From the NCBI RefSeq assembly GCF_963678635.1, contig NC_087070.1:10634539-10698538 (forward strand): a stretch of DNA of 64,000 nt. The letters run 5' to 3'. Below, piece by piece: positions 41,618 through 56,400 of this stretch (positions are counted from its first letter, which is position 1; every line of letters starts with the position of its first letter). Under the pieces are notes generated by a model. It saw nothing but the letters and a program-made list of their open reading frames with translations. It was not told the origin of the DNA and searched no databases. The translations under genes were made by a program, and so were the position numbers. This stretch comes from Symsagittifera roscoffensis. Taxonomy: Eukaryota; Xenacoelomorpha; Acoela; Convolutidae.

Positions 41618-43155
41618 TCTTCATACCACAATCACCTATAAAAACAGAAAAGAAAAATAAAAATACAAACTTGTTAAAGTTCTTGTAAAATTCATTAATA
41701 TCTTGCACTAAAAAATGTAATAAAATGTATAAAATGTATAAAATGTAATAACAAATGTAGTAAATTAATCTATAAATTATTTCCCCATGAAGCAGTAAAG
41801 TTAAATACGATGAAAATTTATAATTTTAAAATTTCCACCAAACGCAGTAAAATTCAAATTCTATGTAATAAATTGATAAAATGAAAATGCAGTACTATCC
41901 CTTTGATATTTTCATTCACTCGCACAAGAATTCTATCCCAGCTCGCACAGCTTGCCCACGAAGAATTGTTTAAATAATGGTTTTAATTTTCAAGTTTTCA
42001 CACTCAACAACTCTAACACACGATAACAATTTTCAAACTCTCCTTTAACCCGGTTGGAAAGGAATATATACTAAACCAAACTAACCAACGCAGCTTACTA
42101 AACACCACAAATCATAAATTAACAGCATGACTAAGAAAAGAAAACCAACGGTACCCAAATCGGATTAACCCTGTTAAAAACTGGATAATTTATTCTTTTG
42201 ACTTTTGAAGACTATTATAAAGTCCAAGAAAAAAATAATAAAACACAAAAAAGTCGCAAGACAAACCCATACCAAAAACAATATGATTTTTGAAAAAAAA
42301 GGACACGACCAAAGTAACATAAGAAAGACCAACATAAACCCAGCATGAAAAGTTATCAGATAACAGGACCTCTCAAAGAAACAGCACGAAATCATACTCC
42401 CACTCCTGGCCTAACCCACCAGAGAGGACGTCCCTCAGCATGCTCTATAGCCGGCCTAACCCACCGCGCTACATCCACGCTTTGTGACCACACTTCTATT
42501 TTTAATAAGAGGTACTCAAGGGTGAATAATTCTTCCTAAATAACCAAACTAAAACAAAACTCTTTTGTGAAAACGATTAACTAAAATCATGATTAAAAAA
42601 TTGGACTAATATAATTTTATAAAATGTAAATTATACTTTGCAGTATATAGATCAATACACAACAACAAAGACGAACATCCGAAGACTAGATGATCCCATC
42701 ACATTCGAACAAAAGAATGGCTAAGCACAACCGATATGCCGTCCACAATCACAACTCAAAGGATTTAGAGTACGACTTGACTTCATTGAACTAGAACTAG
42801 ACCAATGACCACCTCGATGTTCAAGTATACGTACAGAACCGAGTTACGAGGCATCCCTTCCACACACGATCTCCACGCCATTCCCAGACGAGGTTGAACA
42901 CAAAACAAGTTCTCCACATAATACAGGAAAACCCGTCATAGCAAATCATTTTGAAATCTGATTGATTTCATTGGGGATCACAGTCGTTGTCAAAAGACGA
43001 CACAACGATTGTATGTCCCTAACTCCAGCGTCCTGGAACTTCTTCGACAAGAGGAACCGGACAAGAATATGATGTTCGCCAAATACCAACGTTCATCATC
43101 CATCCTTCAAATCGCAGAAAGATAATTCTAAAAAACTCTGTAAAACCCGGATGAG
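41618..43155 (+). other. Non-coding 3' region of the second copy
   Basis: Collinear with 9922-11421 of the first copy, with many small changes. No credible gene. Confidence 0.5.
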
Positions 43156-43565
43156 TGGAACCTGATCTAAACTACATTTTATAATTGGATAAATTGGATA
43201 TTTTACCACTGTAAAATATTTAATATTAACCAATCATAATCCATCTAACTAACAACCCACTTATTTGTAAGTGCTGAAATTACTTGTAATTTCAGCACCA
43301 GAGAGATTTGAATTTAACTTAGAAATTAGTTGCCTCTCCAAGAGAACTTCAGCAGCCGCAATAAACCAGTATACCCTAGATCTATTGAGCCTAGCAGAGA
43401 CTAGTTAAACACCCTGAAACTAGTAAGTATAAGAGTAAGATTAGGATCGGTATTAGACTAAGAAGTTGCACGAATCTATCCGGCCGAAAATAAGATAGCA
43501 TGAAGAGCAGACGGTGTACCCTATCCGAAACTACTCTATGAGTTAACCACATCGGTCCTAACTCA
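43156..43565 (+). repeat. 3' LTR of the second copy
   Basis: 410 bp, TGGAACC...CTAACTCA, with the hairpin at 43271-43298 and CGCAATAAACC. Confidence 0.85.
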
Positions 43566-44420
43566 GTTGGTTGTGTCCACTTCTGCACTTCTGCTGGGTT
43601 GTCTGTAGTGTCCTGGTTGTAGTCCTTTTTGTCCTTATGATCCGGATTTCCTCGGTTGTGCGTATCTCGATTTATGAGTTTTATCAAATTTTAAACGAGA
43701 ATTTTTTCTCTATTTTATTTGGACAAAGACTACTTTTATGTTAATGTAAAAGTGGAAAAGAAAAATTATTTATTTTGAAGAAGAACTTGTTAAGAGATCG
43801 GACTTGCTGCTGACTGAGCAAAGTGAAACACTGAAGATTTCAGGCCAGTCCTTTTGCTCTTAAGCATAATCTGGAGGCTGATTCAACCGTTTATTATTCA
43901 AGTTTCACCTGCTCCTTCATTCTCCCTTTCTTATGAGGGAATTTTCAACAAGTTTTATTTGATTTTCTGAAATCAAATATCTTTGAATTATTAGTCCCCT
44001 TCGATTAAAACCGCAGCCTTCAGTTTTGACATATCAAAAACGCATATTATTCTCTCTGATGCATCATATTGCAGGTGCATCTCTGCTTAATCAAAGCAAG
44101 GAGAAATCCAGTGCAGCTGGCAAGACTACTAAATACTTATCCTTTTTGTTTCAAGTTAAAGTTAAAAGGGATGTGTTAATAGTCGCCGCCTTTTTAAAAT
44201 ACTGGCCATGAAAAAATGAGAAAAATTGGACAAGTATTTAAAAAATAGTGGACTTTCATAACAAGATTTTATAGTTCTAATAAGAGTAAATCAGTCAATA
44301 TCTGATTTAGTGAAAAGAGGCTTTAATTTAAATGGCACGCTCCAATTTAGAATTGGGTCGTTAAATAAACAATTAGGACAAAGGTTTTTTTTTGTCCGAG
44401 TATGATTTCCATCACTCCAA
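43566..44420. other. Unique sequence between LTR element and minisatellite block 3
   Basis: Short frames only. No recognised gene, repeat or element. Confidence 0.4.
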
Positions 44421-47400
44421 TACCTTGAGCACAGTCGAAACATTCCTTGAGCACAGTCAAAACATACCTTGAGCACAGTCAAAACATACCTTCAGCACGG
44501 TCGAATAATACCTCGAGCACATTCGAAACATACCTTGAGCACAGTCGAGATACATACCTCGAGCACGGTGGAATTATACCTCGAGCACAGTCGAAACATA
44601 CGTTGAGCAGAGTCAAGATACAGACCTCGAGCACGGTCGAATTATACCTCGACCACAGCCGAAACATAACTTGAGCAGAGTCGAGATAAATAACTCGAGC
44701 TTGGTCGAAATATTCCTCGAGCACGGTCGAAACATACCTTGAGCACAGTCGAAACATACCTTGAGCACAGGCAAAACATACCATGCGCCTGGTCGAATTA
44801 TACCTCGAGCACATTCGAAACATACATTGAGCACAGTCGAATTAAACCTCGAGCACAGTCAAAACATACCTTGGGCACGGTCGAAACGTACCTTGAGCAC
44901 AGTCGAGATACATACCTTGAGCACGGTCGAAACATGCCTCGAGCACTGTCGAATTAATCTTCGAGTACGGTCGAAACATTCCTCGAGCACGGTCGAAACA
45001 TACCTTGAGCACAGTTGAAACATACCATGAGCACAGTCGAAGTATAATTCGACCGTCGATTTACATACCTCGAGCACAATCGATTTACATATCTCGAGCA
45101 CAATCGAATTATACCTTGAGCACAGTAGAGATATATACCTCGAGCACGGACGAATCATACCTTGAGCACAGTCGAAACATACCTTGAGCACGGTCGAAAC
45201 ATACCTTGAGCACAATCGAGATACATACCTTGAACACATTCGAAACATGCCTCGAGCACGGTCAAATTTTAACTGGAACACGTTCGAAACATACCCTGCG
45301 CACGGTCGAATTATACCTCGAGCACATTCGAAACATACATTGAGCACCGTCGAATTAACCCTCGAGCACGGTCGAAACATACCTTGGGCACGGTCGAAAC
45401 GTACCTTGAGCATAGTCGAGATACATACCTTGAGCACGGTCGAAACATGCCTCGAGCACTTTCGAATTATAGTTCGAGCACGGTCGAAACATACCTTGAG
45501 CACAATCGAGATACATACCTTGAACACATTCGAAACATGCCTCGAGCACGGTCAAATTTTAACTGGAACACGTTCGAAACATACCCTGCGCATGGTCGAA
45601 TTATACCTCGAACTCAGTCGAAACATACATTGAGCACAGTCGAATTAAACCTCGAGCACAGTCGAAACATACCTTGGGCACGGTCGAAACGTACCTTGAG
45701 CACAGTCGAGATACATACCTTGAGCACGGTCGAAACATGCCTCGAGCACTGTCGAATTAATCTTCGAGTACGGTCGAAACATTCCTCGAGCACGGTCGAA
45801 ACATACCTTGAGCACAGTTGAAACATACCATGAGCACAGTCGAAACATACCTTGCGCACGGTCGAATTATACCTCGAGCACATTCGAAACATACATGCTC
45901 GAGGTATAATTCGACCATCGATTTACATACCTCGAGCACAATCGATTTACATACCTCGAGCACAATCGAATTAAACCTTGAGCACAGTAGAGATATATAC
46001 CTCGAGCACGGACGAATCATAACTTGAGCACAGTCGAAACATACCTTGAGCACGGTCGAAACATACCTTGAGCACAATCGAGATACATACCTTGAACACA
46101 TTCGAAACATGCCTCGAGCACGGTCAAATTTTAACTGGAACACGTTCGAAACATACCCTGCGCACGGTCGAATTATACCTCGAGCACATTCGAAACATAC
46201 ATTGAGCACCGTCTAATTAACCCTCGAGCACGGTCGAAACATACCTTGGGCACGGTCGAAACGTACCTTGAGCATAGTCGAGATACATACCTTGAGCACG
46301 GTCGAAACATGCCTCGAGCACTTTCGAATTATAGTTCGAGCACGGTCGAAACATACCTTGAGCACAATCGAGATACATACCTTGAACACATTCGAAACAT
46401 GCCTCGAGCACGGTCAAATTTTAACTGGAACACGTTCGAAACATACCCTGCGCATGGTCGAATTATACCTCGAACTCAGTCGAAACATACTTTGAGCACG
46501 GTCCAAACATACCTTGAGCACATTCGAAACATACCTTGGGCACAAACGATTTTTACCTCGAGCACAGTCGAAACATACCTTGAGCACGGTCGAAACATAC
46601 CTTGAGCACAATCGAGATACAAACCTTGAGCACGGTCGAAACATGCCTCGAGCACGGTCGAGTTTTACCTCGAGCACGATCGAAACATACCCTGCGCATG
46701 GTCGAATTACACCTCGAGCACATTCGAAACATACATTGAGCACAGTCGATTTAAACCTCGCGCACAGTCAAAACATACCTTGGGCACGGTCGAAACGTAC
46801 CTGAGCACAGTCGAGATACATACTTTGAGCACGGTCGAAGCATGCCTCGAGCACGGTCGAATTATACTTTGAGCACGGTCGAAACATTCCTCGAGCACGG
46901 TCAAAACATACCTTGAGCACAGTCGAAACATACCTTGAGCAGAGTCGAAACATACCCTGCGCACGGTCGAAATTTCCTTCGAGCAGATTCAAAACATACA
47001 TTGAGCACAGTCGAATTTAACCTCGCGCACAGTCAAAACACACCTTGGGCACGGTCGAAACGTACCTTGAGCACAGTCGAGATACATACCTTGAGCACGG
47101 TCGAAACATGCCTCGAGCACGGTCGAATTATACTTCCAGCACGGTCGAAACATTCCTCGAGCACGGTCAAAACATACCTTGAGCACAGTCGAAACATACA
47201 TTGCGCACAGTCGAGATACATACCTCGAGCACAATCGAAACATACCTTGAGCACAGTAGAGATATATACCTCGAGCACGGACGAATTATACCTGGAGCTC
47301 AGTCGAAACATACTTTGAGCACGGTCGAAACATACCTTGAGCACAGTCGAAACATACCCTGAGCACGGTCGAAACATACCTTGAGCACAATCGAGATACA

Positions 47401-50400
47401 TACCTCGAGCACGGTCGAAACATGCCTCGAGCACGTTTGAATTTTACCTCGAGCCCGGTCGAATCATACCTTCAGCACAGTCGAGATACAAACCTTGAAC
47501 AAGATCGAAACATACCTTGTGCACGGTCGAAATATACCTCGAGCACAGTCGAAAAATACCTTGGGCACGGTCGAAACTAACCTTGAGCATAATCGAGATA
47601 CATACCTTGAGCACGGTCGAAACATGCCTCGAGTACGGTCGAATTATACTTCGAGCACGGTCGAAACATACCCTGCGCACGGTCGAATTATACCTCGAGC
47701 TCAGTCGAAACATACTTTGAGCACGGTCCAAACATACCTTGAGCACATTCGAAACCTATCTTGAGCACAAACGATTTTTACCTCGAGCACAGTCGAAACA
47801 TACCTTGAGCACGGTCGAAACATACCTTGAGCACAATCGAGATTCAAACCTTGAGCACGGTCGATACATGCCTCGAGCACGGTCGATTTTTACCTCGAGC
47901 ACGGTCGAAACATACCCTGCGCACGGTCGAATTACACCTCGAGCACATTCGAAACATACATTGAGCACAGTCGATTTAAACCTCGCGCACAGTCAAAACA
48001 TACCTTGGGCACGGTCGAAACGTACCTTGAGCACAGTCGAGATACATACCTTGAGCACGGTCAAAGCATGCCTCGAGCACGGTCGAATTATACTTCGAGC
48101 ACGGTCGAAACATTCCTCGAGCACGGACAAAACATACCTTGAGCACAGTCGAAACATACCTTGAGCAGAGTCGAAACATACCCTGCGCACGGTCGAATTA
48201 TACCTCGAGCACATTCGAAACGTACCTTGAGCACAGTCGAGATACAAACCTTGAGCACGGTCAAAGCATGCCTCGAGCACGGCCGAATTATACTTCGAGC
48301 ACGGTCGAAACATTCCTCGAGCACGGTCAAAGCATACCTCGAGCACGGTCGAATTATACTTCGAGCACGGTCGAAACATACCCTGCGCACGGTCGAATTA
48401 TACCTCGAACTCAGTCGAAACATACTTTGAGCACGGTCCAAACATACCTTGAGCACATTCGAAACATATCTTGAGCACAAACGATTTTTACCTCGAGCAC
48501 AGTCGAAACATACCTTGAGCACGGTCGAAACATACCTTGAGCACAATCGAGATACAAACCTTGAGCACGGTCGAAACATGCCTCGAGCACGGTCGAATTA
48601 CACTTCGAGCACGGTCGAAACATTCCTCGAGCACGGTCAAAACATACCTCGAGCACGGTCGAATTATACTTCGAGCACGGTCGAAACATACCCTGCGCAC
48701 GGTCGAATCATATCTCGAGCATATTCGAAACGCACCTTGAGCGCAGTCGAGATACATACCTCAAGCATATTCGAAACATACCTTGAGCACAGTCGAATTA
48801 TACCTCGCGCGCAGTCAAAACATACCTTGGGCACGGTCGAAACGTACCTTGAGCACAGTCGAGATACATACCTTGAGCACGGTCAAAGCATGCCTCGAGC
48901 ACGGTCGAATTATACTTCGAGCACGGTCGAAACATTCCTCGAGCACGGTCAAAACATACCTTGAGCACAGTCGAAACATACCTTGAGCAGAGTCGAAACA
49001 TACCCTGCACACGGTCGAATTATACCTCGAGCACATTCGAAACATACATTGAGCACAGTCGAATTAAACCTCGCGCACAGTCAAAACATACCTTGGGCAC
49101 GGTCGAAACGTACCTTGAGCACAGTCGAGATACACACCTTGAGCACGGTCAAAGCATGCCTCGAGCACGGTCGAATTATACTTCGAGCACGGTCGAAACA
49201 TTCCTCGAGCACGGTCAAAACATACCTCGAGCACGGTCGAATTATACTTCGAGCACGGTCGAAACATACCCTGCGCACGGTCGAATTATACCTCGAACTC
49301 AGTCGAAACATACTTTGAGCAGGGTCCAAACATACCTTGAGCACATTCGAAACCTATCTTGAGCACAAACGATTTTTACCTTGAGCACAGTCGAAACATA
49401 CCTTGAGCACAATCGAGATAAAAACCTTGAGCACGGTCCAAACATGCCTCGAGCACGGTCGAATTATACTTCGAGCACGGTCGAAACATTCCTCGAGCAT
49501 GGTCAAAACATACCTCGAGCACGGTCGAATTATACTTCGAGCACGGTCGATACATACCCTGCGCACGGTCGAATTATACCTCGAACATATTCGAAACACA
49601 CCTTGAGCGCAGTCGAGATACATACCTCAAGCATATTCGAAACATACCTTGAGCACAGTCGAATTATACCTCGAGCACAGTCGAAACATACCTTGAGCAC
49701 AGTCGAAACATACCTTGAGCACAGTCGAAACATACCTTGAGCACAGTCGAAACATACCTTGAGAACATTCGAAACATATCTTGAGCACAAACGATTTTTA
49801 CCTCGAGCACGGACGAATTATACCTGGAGCTCAGTCGAAACATACTTTGAGCACGGTCGAAACATACCTTGAGCACATTCGAAACAAACCTTGAGCACGG
49901 TCGAAACATACCTTGAGCACAATCGAGATACATACCTCGAGCACGGTCGAAACATGCCTCGAGCACGTTTGAATTTTACCTCGAGCCCGGTTGAATCATA
50001 CCTTCAGCACAGTCGAGATACATACCTTGAACAAGATCGAAACATACCTTGTGCACGGTCGAAATATACCTCGAGCACAGTCGAAAAATACCTTGAGCAC
50101 GGTCGAAACATACCTTGAGCACAGTCGAGATACATACCTTGAACACAGTCGAAACTTACCTTGAGCACAGTAGAGATATATACCTCAAGCACGGACGAAT
50201 TATACCTCGATCTCAGTCGAAACATACTTTGAGCACGGTCGAAACATACCTTGCGCACAGTCGAAACAAACCTTGAGCACATTCGAAACACACCTTGAGC
50301 ACAGTCGAAATTTCCTCGATTACAGTCGAAACATACCTTGAGCACGGTAGAAACATACCTTGAGCACAGTCAAGATACATACCTTGAGCACGGTCGAAAC

Positions 50401-53400
50401 ATGCCTCGAGCACGGTCAATTATACTTCGAGCACGGTCGAAACATTCCTCGAGCACAGTCAAAACATACCTTCCGCACGGTCGAATTTTACCTCGAGCAC
50501 GGTCGAAACATTCCTCGAGCACAGTCAAAACATACCTTGAGCACAGTCGAAACATACCTTCCGCACGGTCGAATTTTACCTCGAGCACATTCGAAACATA
50601 CATTGAGCACAGTCGAGATACATACCTCGAGCACAATCGAAACATAGCTTGAGCAGAGTCGAGATATATACCTCGAGCGCAGTCGAAACATACCTTGAGC
50701 ACGGTCGAAACATACCTTGAGCACAGTCGAGATACATACCTTGAGCACGGTCGAAACATTCCTCGAGCACGGTCAAAACATACCTTGAGCACAGTCGAAA
50801 CATACCTTCCGCACGGTCGAATTTTACCTCGAGCACATTCGAAACATACATTGAGCACAGTCGAGATACATACCTCGAGCACAATCGAAACATAGCTTGA
50901 GCACAGTAGAGATATATACATCGAGCACGGTCGATTTATACCTCGAGCTCAGTTGAAATATACTTTGAGCTCGGTCGAAACATACCTTGAGCACAGTCGA
51001 AACATACCTTGAGCAAGGTCGAAACAAACCTTGCTTGCGCATGGTCGAATTATACCTCGAGCACATTCGAAAACACCTTGAGCACAGTCCAGATACATAC
51101 CTCAAGCACATTCGAAACATACCTTGAGCACAGTCGAAATATAACTCGAGCGCAGTCGAAACATACCTTGAGCACGGTCGAAACATACCTTGAGCACAGT
51201 CGAGATACATACCTTGAACAAGATCGAAACATACCTTGTGCACGGTCGAAATATACCTCGAGCACAGTCGAAAAATACCTTGAGCACGGTCGAAACATAC
51301 CTTGAGCACAGTCGAGATACATACCTTGAACACAGTCGAAACTTACCTTGAGCACAGTAGAGATATATACCTCAAGCACGGACGAATTATACCTCGAGCT
51401 CAGTCGAAACATACTTTGAGCACGGTCGAAACATACCTTGCGCACAGTCGAAACAAACCTTGAGCACATTCGAAACACACCTTGAGCACAGTCGAAATTT
51501 CCTCGATTACAGTCGAAACATACCTTGAGCACGGTAGAAACATACCTTGAGCACAGTCGAAACATACCTTGAGAACATTCGAAACATATCTTGAGCACAA
51601 ACGATTTTTACCTCGAGCACGGACGAATTATACCTGGAGCTCAGTCGAAACATACTTTGAGCACGGTCGAAACATACCTTGAGCACATTCGAAACAAACC
51701 TTGAGCACGGTCGAAACATACCTTGAGCACAATCGAGATACATACCTCGAGCACGGTCGAAACATGCCTCGAGCACGTTTGAATTTTACCTCGAGCCCGG
51801 TTGAATCATACCTTCAGCACAGTCGAGATACATACCTTGAACAAGATCGAAACATACCTTGTGCACGGTCGAAATATACCTCGAGCACAGTCGAAAAATA
51901 CCTTGAGCACGGTCGAAACATACCTTGAGCACAGTCGAGATACATACCTTGAACACAGTCGAAACTTACCTTGAGCACAGTAGAGATATATACCTCAAGC
52001 ACGGACGAATTATACCTCGAGCTCAGTCGAAACATACTTTGAGCACGGTCGAAACATACCTTGCGCACAGTCGAAACAAACCTTGAGCACATTCGAAACA
52101 CACCTTGAGCACAGTCGAAATTTCCTCGATTACAGTCGAAACATACCTTGAGCACGGTAGAAACATACCTTGAGCACAGTCAAGATACATACCTTGAGCA
52201 CGGTCGAAACATGCCTCGAGCACGGTCAATTATACTTCGAGCACGGTCGAAACATTCCTCGAGCACAGTCAAAACATACCTTCCGCACGGTCGAATTTTA
52301 CCTCGAGCACGGTCGAAACATTCCTCGAGCACAGTCAAAACATACCTTGAGCACAGTCGAAACATACCTTCCGCACGGTCGAATTTTACCTCGAGCACAT
52401 TCGAAACATACATTGAGCACAGTCGAGATACATACCTCGAGCACAATCGAAACATAGCTTGAGCAGAGTCGAGATATATACCTCGAGCGCAGTCGAAACA
52501 TACCTTGAGCACGGTCGAAACATACCTTGAGCACAGTCGAGATACATACCTTGAGCACGGTCGAAACATTCCTCGAGCACGGTCAAAACATACCTTGAGC
52601 ACAGTCGAAACATACCTTCCGCACGGTCGAATTTTACCTCGAGCACATTCGAAACATACATTGAGCACAGTCGAGATACATACCTCGAGCACAATCGAAA
52701 CATAGCTTGAGCACAGTAGAGATATATACATCGAGCACGGTCGATTTATACCTCGAGCTCAGTTGAAATATACTTTGAGCTCGGTCGAAACATACCTTGA
52801 GCACAGTCGAAACATACCTTGAGCAAGGTCGAAACAAACCTTGCTTGCGCATGGTCGAATTATACCTCGAGCACATTCGAAAACACCTTGAGCACAGTCC
52901 AGATACATACCTCAAGCACATTCGAAACATACCTTGAGCACAGTCGAAATATAACTCGAGCGCAGTCGAAACATACCTTGAGCACGGTCGAAACATACCT
53001 TGAGCACAGTCGAGATACATACCTTGAACAAGATCGAAACATACCTTGTGCACGGTCGAAATATACCTCGAGCACAGTCGAAAAATACCTTGAGCACGGT
53101 CGAAACATACCTTGAGCACAGTCGAGATACATACCTTGAACACAGTCGAAACTTACCTTGAGCACAGTAGAGATATATACCTCAAGCACGGACGAATTAT
53201 ACCTCGAGCTCAGTCGAAACATACTTTGAGCACGGTCGAAACATACCTTGCGCACAGTCGAAACAAACCTTGAGCACATTCGAAACACACCTTGAGCACA
53301 GTCGAAATTTCCTCGATTACAGTCGAAACATACCTTGAGCACGGTAGAAACATACCTTGAGCACAGTCAAGATACATACCTTGAGCACGGTCGAAACATG

Positions 53401-56400
53401 CCTCGAGCACGGTCAAATTATACTTCGAGCACGGTCGAAACATTCCTCGAGCACAGTCAAAACATACCTTCCGCACGGTCGAATTTTACCTCGAGCACGG
53501 TCGAAACATTCCTCGAGCACAGTCAAAACATACCTTGAGCACAGTCGAAACATACCTTCCGCACGGTCGAATTTTACCTCGAGCACATTCGAAACATACA
53601 TTGAGCACAGTCGAGATACATACCTCGAGCACAATCGAAACATAGCTTGAGCAGAGTCGAGATATATACCTCGAGCGCAGTCGAAACATACCTTGAGCAC
53701 GGTCGAAACATACCTTGAGCACAGTCGAGATACATACCTTGAGCACGGTCGAAACATTCCTCGAGCACGGTCAAAACATACCTTGAGCACAGTCGAAACA
53801 TACCTTCCGCACGGTCGAATTTTACCTCGAGCACATTCGAAACATACATTGAGCACAGTCGAGATACATACCTCGAGCACAATCGAAACATAGCTTGAGC
53901 ACAGTAGAGATATATACATCGAGCACGGTCGATTTATACCTCGAGCTCAGTTGAAATATACTTTGAGCTCGGTCGAAACATACCTTGAGCACAGTCGAAA
54001 CATACCTTGAGCACAGTCGAAACAAACCTTGCTTGCGCATGGTCGAATTATACCTCGAGCACATTCGAAAACACCTTGAGCACAGTCCAGATACATACCT
54101 CAAGCACATTCGAAACATACCTTGAGCACAGTCGAAATATAACTCGAGCGCAGTCGAAACATACCTTGAGCACGGTCGAAACATACCTTGAGCACAGTCG
54201 AGATACATACCTTGAGCACGGTCGATTTATAACTCGAGCACGGTCAAAACATGCCTCGAGCACGGTCGAATTTTACCTCAAGCACATTCGAAACATACAT
54301 TGAGCACAGTCGATTTAAACCTCGCGCACAGTCAAAACATACCTTGGGCACGGTCGAAACGTACCTTGAGCACTGTCGGGATACATACCTTGAGCACGGT
54401 CGAAGCATTTCTCGAGCACGTTCAATAAATACTTCGAGCACGGTCGAAACATTCCTCGAGCACGGTCAAAACATACCTTGAGCACAGTCGAAACATACCT
54501 TGAGCAGAGTCGAAACATACCCTGCGCACGGTCGAAACAAACCTTGCTTGCGCATGGTCGAATTATACCTCGAGCACATTCGAAAACACCTTGAGCACAG
54601 TCCAGATACATACCTCAAGCACATTCGAAACATACCTTGAGCACAGTCGAAATATAACTCGAGCGCAGTCGAAACATACCTTGAGCACGGTCGAAACATA
54701 CCTTGAGCACAGTCGAGATACATACCTTGAGCACGGTCGATTTATAACTCGAGCACGGTCAAAACATGCCTCGAGCACGGTCGAATTTTACCTCAAGCAC
54801 ATTCGAAACATACATTGAGCACAGTCGATTTAAACCTCGCGCACAGTCAAAACATACCTTGGGCACGGTCGAAACGTACCTTGAGCACTGTCGGGATACA
54901 TACCTTGAGCACGGTCGAAGCATTTCTCGAGCACGTTCAATAAATACTTCGAGCACGGTCGAAACATTCCTCGAGCACGGTCAAAACATACCTTGAGCAC
55001 ATTCGAAACATACATTGAGCACAGTCGAATTAAACCTCGCGCACAGTCAAAACACACCTTGGGCACGGTCGAAACGTACCTTGAGCACAGTCGAGATACA
55101 TACCTTGAGCACGGTCGAAACATGCCTCGAGCACGGTCGAATTATACTTCGAGCACGGTCGAAACATTCCTCGAGCACGGTCAAAACATACCTTGAGCAC
55201 GGTCGAAATATACCTTGAGCACAGTCGAGATACATACCTTGAGCACGGTCGATTTATACTTCGAGCACGGTCGAAACATTCCTCGAGCACAGTCAAAACA
55301 TACCTTGAGCACAGTCAAAACATACCTTCCGCACGGTCGAATTTTACCTCGAGCACATTCGAAACATAGCTTGAGCACAGTAGAGATATATACATCGAGC
55401 ACGGTCGATTTATACCTCGAGCTCAGTTGAAATATACTTTGAGCTCGGTCGAAACATACCTTCAGCACAGTCGAAACATACCTTGAGCACAGTCGAAACA
55501 AACATTGCCTGCGCATGGTCGAATTATACCTCGAGCACATTCGAAAACACCTTGAGCACAGTCCAGATACATACCTCAAGCACATTCGAAACATACCTTG
55601 AGCACAGTCGAAATATAACTCGAGCGCAGTCGAAACATACCTTGAGCACGGTCGAAACATACCTTGAGTACAGTCGAGAGACATACCTTGAGCACGGTCG
55701 ATTTATATCTCGAGCACCGTCGAAACATGCCTTGAGCACGGTCGAATTTTACCCCGAGCACGGTCGAAACATACCCTGCGCACGGTCGTATTACACCTCG
55801 AGCACATTCGAAACATACATTGAGCACAGTCGATTTAAACCTCGCGCACAGTCAAAACATACCTTGGGCACGGTCGAAACGTACCTTGAGCACAGACGGG
55901 ATACATACCTTGAGCACGGTCGAAGCATTTCTCGAGCACGGTCGAAGTATACTTCGAGCACGGTCGAAACATTCCTCGAGCACGGTCAAAACATACCTTG
56001 AGCACAGTCGAAACATACCTTGAGCAGAGTCGAAACATACCCTGCGCACGGTCGATTTGTACCTCGAGCAGATTCGAAACATACATTGAGCACAGTCGAA
56101 TTAAACCTCGCGCACAGTCAAAACACACCTTGGGCACGGTCGAAACCTACCTTGAGCACAGTCGAGATACATACCTTGAGCACGGTAGAAACATGCCTCG
56201 AGCACGGTCGAATTATACTTCGAGCACGGTCGAAACATTCCTCGAGCACGGTCAAAACATACCTTGAGCACAGTCGAAACATACCTTGAGCAGAATCGAA
56301 ACATACCTTGCGCACGGTCGAATTATACCTCGAGCACATTCGAAACATACATTGAGCACAGTCGAGATACATACCTCGAGCACAATCGAAACAAACCTTG

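Larger units (their letters stand above)
37897..43565 (+). mobile_element. Second, internally deleted copy of the envelope-carrying LTR element
   Basis: It starts with 160 bp of 5' LTR, then jumps at a shared GAATTT directly into the 3' part of the envelope-like gene. It continues through ORF 3, ORF 4 and the 3' region to a full 410 bp LTR (43156-43565). A 4 bp target duplication GTTG lies at 37893-37896 and 43566-43569. Orientation is opposite to the first copy. Confidence 0.85.
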
